This document shows, in pieces, positions 60,773 through 64,000 of a DNA stretch of 64,000 bases. The DNA lies in the NCBI GenBank assembly GCA_021797915.1, contig JAJZYT010000004.1, positions 45,076-109,075 on the forward strand, in the 5' to 3' direction. Origin of the DNA: Thermoplasmata archaeon (GTDB lineage: Archaea; Thermoplasmatota; Thermoplasmata; Thermoplasmatales; GCA-001856825). The translations under genes and the position numbers were made by a program. A model generated the notes under the pieces. It ran no database searches, was not told the DNA's origin, and saw nothing but the letters and a program-made list of their open reading frames with translations. Position 1 is the first letter of the stretch. Each line of letters starts with the position of its first letter.

Positions 60773-62667
60773 GAATGGCTAAAGTTTTTCATGTTCTGGA
60801 GAAACCGGGAAATGCTCAGAAAATTTTGGCAGATGAATTTGATAGACTGAAGAAATCTGTCATTAAATCTATTTCTGAGGCATCTGGATACGTTTCGGCT
60901 GAAGACGTCGATTCAGTTGAGGACGTTCCGCCGTTTGATAGGTCCGAAGTGGATGGGTATGCTGTTGATCACAAATGGGTAGAAGGATCTGAAGAGGACT
61001 CTCCCACTGAACTGGAAGTTGTCGGAGAAATTGAAATAGGAAAGTATCCGAAACTTGAGATAAAGGGAGCGAAGGCAGTTTACATCTCGACTGGATCTGC
61101 CTTACCAAGAGGAGCTGACTCCGTGGTGATGGTAGAATATACTTCCAGAACTGGTAACCACGTCAAAATCTTCAGGCCCGTTGTTCCGGGGGAGAACATT
61201 GCCCATGCTGGTTCAGATTTCTTTGTGAGTGAACCATTATTGAGAAAGAACGGAATCGTTTCTTCAGAGAATATAGCGTTACTCGCATCCTCAGGAATCA
61301 GTAGAATCAGAGTGTATGACAAGTTGAAAATTGGAATCATATCCACGGGGAATGAACTCGTAAGTCCTGAAGGGAAGATAAAACAAGGTGAAATATATGA
61401 CAGTAACGCATATTATTTCAAATCGATGCTTGAGGGGACTGGATTGGTGGAGTGTTCATTGCTCGGTATCCTTCCTGATGACAGAATAAAGACTGAGGAT
61501 TTTATAAACGGCAACAAGGATACGTACGACGTCCTGATTTCATCTGGTTCCACTTCTGCCGGATTCCACGATTTGTTGTACAAGGTTATAGAAGATTTGG
61601 GTGGTAAGATGCTTTTTCACGGTATTTCCATCAAACCCGGAAAACCTACTTTCGCTGCTACTTTTGAGACGTCGATTTTTCTGGGGATGCCAGGATTTCC
61701 ACTCTCAGCCGGTTCCGTAATGAGGTACATAGTGGTGCCGGCAATCCAATCTGCGTTTAAATTCCCAGAAGTGGAAAGTAAGTTGGTTGCTCTCCCCTTC
61801 AGGATAAACTCAGAACGAGGAAAGGATTTGGTTTTGCCTGCTATCATAAGCGGAACCAAAAGGGCATATCCAATATTCGGGGAGTCGGGATCAATCAGTA
61901 GGCTTGCATATGCAGATGGTTTCATAGTAATTGGAAGCGGAAAGAGCTATTATGAGATGGGAGAAAAAGTTCCCTTCTTCCCTTTGAGTCACGCTAAGCG
62001 GGAAATATTATTCATTGGGTCAAACGATCCTTTAATGGAAAGAGTGATTCTTGATGCATCTCGGTACCCTACAATCATCAATGCTGGTTCCTGGGGGGGA
62101 GTAGATGCAATCAGGGCGGGAGAGGCAGATGTCAGCGGAGTCCATTTGCTAAAAAATGGCGAATACAACACGTTTCTGCTTAGAGAAGACGATCAAAGGA
62201 AATATGTGATGCTTAGAGGCTTTTCCAGAACACAGGGGTGGGTTTCCAAGAGCGGAATCTCATCGTTCTCAAAGGTGCTTAGAGGGAACCTTACTTTCGT
62301 AAACAGAAACAAGGGTTCTGGAACGAGGGATCTTATCGAGAGCGAAATAGAAAGAGAACTCGGACACAACTTTGAAAAGGAAAATATCAAGGGGTACTAC
62401 TGGGAGGCAAAAAGCCATGCCGCCGTAGCAAGAGCAGTCCAGCAAGGTCGCGCAGACACCGGAATTTCGATACAGTTTTATGCGACCATCCTGGGCCTGA
62501 AATTTCACAAAATTCGGGACGAGAATTATGACATACTGATTCAAAGAGATTTTTTGAATTCTAAGCGTGGGAAGAAGTTAGTCTTAGAGTTAAAGAAAGC
62601 GAAGAAATACTCAATGGATTTTCCAGGTTATCTGTTCCCGCAAAATATCGGAGATACGATCTCCTGA
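60766..62667 (+). CDS. moeA: MoeA fused to a periplasmic-binding-like domain
   Basis: 633 residues. Residues 1-400 or so form a second MoeA (DRSEVDGYAVDH, STGSALPRGADSVVMVEY, STGNELV, SSGSTSAG, IKPGKPTF, GMPGFPLSAG). The C-terminal 220 residues form a LysR-substrate/PBP-like domain (ILFIGSNDPLMERVILD, SWGGVDAIRAGEADVSGVH, VNRNKGSGTRDLIE), likely for oxyanion or ligand sensing. Archaea and some bacteria often have this MoeA pair, possibly specialised for Mo and W. Confidence 0.94.
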   Translation: MVRMAKVFHVLEKPGNAQKILADEFDRLKKSVIKSISEASGYVSAEDVDSVEDVPPFDRSEVDGYAVDHKWVEGSEEDSPTELEVVGEIEIGKYPKLEIKGAKAVYISTGSALPRGADSVVMVEYTSRTGNHVKIFRPVVPGENIAHAGSDFFVSEPLLRKNGIVSSENIALLASSGISRIRVYDKLKIGIISTGNELVSPEGKIKQGEIYDSNAYYFKSMLEGTGLVECSLLGILPDDRIKTEDFINGNKDTYDVLISSGSTSAGFHDLLYKVIEDLGGKMLFHGISIKPGKPTFAATFETSIFLGMPGFPLSAGSVMRYIVVPAIQSAFKFPEVESKLVALPFRINSERGKDLVLPAIISGTKRAYPIFGESGSISRLAYADGFIVIGSGKSYYEMGEKVPFFPLSHAKREILFIGSNDPLMERVILDASRYPTIINAGSWGGVDAIRAGEADVSGVHLLKNGEYNTFLLREDDQRKYVMLRGFSRTQGWVSKSGISSFSKVLRGNLTFVNRNKGSGTRDLIESEIERELGHNFEKENIKGYYWEAKSHAAVARAVQQGRADTGISIQFYATILGLKFHKIRDENYDILIQRDFLNSKRGKKLVLELKKAKKYSMDFPGYLFPQNIGDTIS

Positions 62668-62681
62668 AGGGAAACCGTCTA

Positions 62682-63161
62682 TCACTCCTTGTAGAGCTCC
62701 TCGTAGAGGTGTCCCATAATGGAGTTGACTATTGAGAACGCAACTCTCGTGGCATCGGGTGAACCGGGGATGCAATAGAGCTGCTTCCTGTCCTTGATGA
62801 AAAGGGTTGAGTTTGAGAGATAGGCAAATCGTTCGTGTGACTCGGACCTGAATAGCTCACCGAATCCAACCATTTCTCTTTCGGCAATTTTACTCAGGCT
62901 ATGAACAGTGACGTCCCTCCTGCTTGGCCCCGTTCCACCCACGTAGATAAATACATCGTGATCCGGGTTGGAATAGAATGTATTTACTATCTGTTCTTCA
63001 TCGTCAGCGCAAACAATCCTCTCAACAGAATGTGAATTTTTGGCGAACTCTTGTCTCAGATTCTCTCCTGAAACATCTGTTTCGTCTGTTCTAGAAGTCG
63101 AAACAGTAACTATGAGAATCTTAAGCTTCCTTTCAGGTCCTTCGCTGTGAACCATCCTCAT
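62682..63161 (-). CDS. moaB: Molybdenum cofactor protein MoaB/MogA
   Basis: 159 residues. It adenylates molybdopterin before metal insertion by MoeA. YVGGTGPSRRDVTVHSLSKI is the signature, with VTVSTSRTD near the start and YCIPGSPDATRVAF toward the end. Its 5' end overlaps moaC by 29 bases, so the pair is co-translated. It is convergent with the moeA fusion. Confidence 0.92.
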   Translation of the reverse strand: MRMVHSEGPERKLKILIVTVSTSRTDETDVSGENLRQEFAKNSHSVERIVCADDEEQIVNTFYSNPDHDVFIYVGGTGPSRRDVTVHSLSKIAEREMVGFGELFRSESHERFAYLSNSTLFIKDRKQLYCIPGSPDATRVAFSIVNSIMGHLYEELYKE

Positions 63162-63582
63162 CTTTCCTCTTTTCTAGCACTCTAACGCCTAGAATCTCTG
63201 TGGTGCTGTATTGGCCATCCTTGTCCTTTTCCAGATATTTTGTCATGTCCCAGATATTGAGGAGCATTGCATTCGTGCAGCTTAGGGCTTCCATCTCTAC
63301 CCCCGTTTTGTAGTGGGTTTTTACCAGACACTTGACTTCGACTCCTTCATCCCTTAAGATCACCTCTGGAGTCACCGATTCGATTGGGATGGAATGACAA
63401 TGAGGAATATTTAGGTGCGTCATTTTCGCACCCATGACTCCGGCCACTTTTGAGATTTCGAGCACGTCACCCTTCTTAACATTCTTGTTCCTTATAACTT
63501 GAACAGTCTCTGGCTTGAGTTTGATAAACCCTGCAGCACGGGCTTCCCTTAACACAACTGGTTTCTGACCAATATCTATCAT
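63133..63582 (-). CDS. moaC: Cyclic pyranopterin monophosphate synthase MoaC
   Basis: 149 residues. MIDIGQKPVVLREARAAGFI, GVMGAKMTHLNIPHCHSIPI, KTHYKTGVEMEALSCTNAML and NIWDMTKYLEKD are the family signature. With MoaA (not in the window) it makes the first molybdopterin precursor from GTP. TTTAGATAA lies about 30 bases before the ATG, a near-leaderless promoter. Confidence 0.96.
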   Translation of the reverse strand: MIDIGQKPVVLREARAAGFIKLKPETVQVIRNKNVKKGDVLEISKVAGVMGAKMTHLNIPHCHSIPIESVTPEVILRDEGVEVKCLVKTHYKTGVEMEALSCTNAMLLNIWDMTKYLEKDKDGQYSTTEILGVRVLEKRKDEDGSQRRT

Positions 63583-63709
63583 GTTCGAGTATCTGGTAAG
63601 AATGAAGTTGCTTATCTAAACGTTTTGCTATCCAGAAGTGATCCGACCTCCGGTTTTATCTAAAAAACAATCGTTTAGTTTTGAGAAATAATAACAGAAT
63701 AAAAATAGG

Positions 63710-63723
63710 AAAAAATAAAAAAA
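63710..63723 (-). terminator. Oligo-T terminator of the permease gene
   Basis: Runs of six and seven A on the + strand, separated by T, follow the stop at 63767 on the minus strand. Confidence 0.45.
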
Positions 63724-63766
63724 CTGATGGAAAGTGCGGAATACCTGACTAATTATGAAAAGAAGA

Positions 63767-64000
63767 TTATTCTTCCTCCTGTAAGTATTGTGTTCCCAAA
63801 GTTCCTATCTCCACTATCTCTTCCGTTTTATATCCGCTGTAGAGTGACCAGAAGTAGAAGATCAGTGCTACGAATGCGACCACAATCAAGTCAAGAGGGA
63901 ACGATAAGAACCCTCTGCCACCGAAAGAAGCTCCGCCGATGTAAGAGAGAATGACCAACACGATTACGAAAACTGGTACCCACATTCCTGCCTTAAGACT
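63767..64000 (-). CDS. C-terminal part of a probable APC-type amino acid permease (truncated by window edge)
   Basis: The frame is open to the last base of the window (SLKAG before the internal ATG at 63985), so the gene begins outside. The visible 78 residues contain two hydrophobic helices (WVPVFVIVLVILSYIGGASF; PLDLIVVAFVALIFYFWSLY) and an acidic tail GYKTEEIVEIG with QYLQEEE. The layout fits the last helices of archaeal amino-acid permeases, but the assignment is tentative. Confidence 0.55.
   Translation of the reverse strand, partial: SLKAGMWVPVFVIVLVILSYIGGASFGGRGFLSFPLDLIVVAFVALIFYFWSLYSGYKTEEIVEIGTLGTQYLQEEE

Overview
The window looks like chromosome of a Thermoplasmatales-type archaeon. 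The support is a family-B PolB2 polymerase, archaeal MCM, a Kae1-Bud32 fusion, archaeal Csl4 and Sm-like proteins, ABCE1, a tricorn-interacting-factor aminopeptidase (F2/F3 type), many leaderless genes about 25 nt downstream of TATA boxes, and stand-alone GTG/TTG starts after GGTGA-type ribosome sites. Genus cannot be fixed from this sequence. Most of the window is housekeeping, on both strands, in short tightly overlapping operons. There is no rRNA, CRISPR array or intact mobile element. I see one tRNA gene (Gly-UCC).

Layout. 1-5.8 kb: proton pyrophosphatase (cut by the left edge), pterin synthase, DUF424 protein, MCM helicase and a small membrane protein. 5.9-11.2 kb: tRNA-Gly, a frameshifted gene remnant, trpB2, a decayed stretch, an ammonium transporter, and a Dam-type methylase coupled to a dCTP-deaminase-like protein. 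11.2-18.5 kb: a GHMP-kinase-like protein with eroded motifs, a phosphohexomutase, Hsp20, a UbiB kinase, PurA, a PUA protein and an M19 dipeptidase. 18.5-21.7 kb: a compact PolB2 operon with a P-loop-less RecA-like protein, a 63-residue protein, a DUF1805 protein and, at its end, a 56-residue cysteine-rich protein. 21.8-33.2 kb: a two-lobed aspartic protease, GNAT, glutamate dehydrogenase, spermidine synthase, an RNA/KEOPS cluster (METTL5-like, Csl4, Sm, Kae1-Bud32, Ham1), then argF-sucD-sucC. 33.2-44.2 kb: an M1 aminopeptidase, a glycosylation-rich surface protein, two uncharacterised proteins, ABCE1, a cysteine-less thiolase with its DUF35 partner, and a hydroxybutyryl-CoA dehydrogenase/thiolase pair. 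44.2-50.3 kb: a TnpB scar, DNA ligase, PyrD-PyrK, a type-IV prepilin-like peptidase and RtcB.

50.4-63.6 kb is a molybdenum/tungsten region: MobA, a formate-dehydrogenase-like catalytic subunit with HydB/AsrA-like and HydG/AsrB-like electron-transfer subunits, an aldehyde:ferredoxin oxidoreductase, a WtpABC-type oxyanion importer, two MoeA proteins (one with a periplasmic-binding-like C-terminal domain), MoaB and MoaC. Together these can import the metal, build and insert the cofactor, and supply at least two enzymes that use it. The window closes with the C-terminal end of a probable APC-type permease.

The most interesting region is the PolB2 operon. Its polymerase active site is altered, its RecA partner is inactivated, its promoter carries a small palindrome, and it ends with a cysteine-rich protein that has no ordinary start codon. 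Several enzyme-like proteins elsewhere have lost expected catalytic residues (GHMP-like, dCTP-deaminase-like, thiolase-like). Three intergenic regions hold eroded coding sequence.
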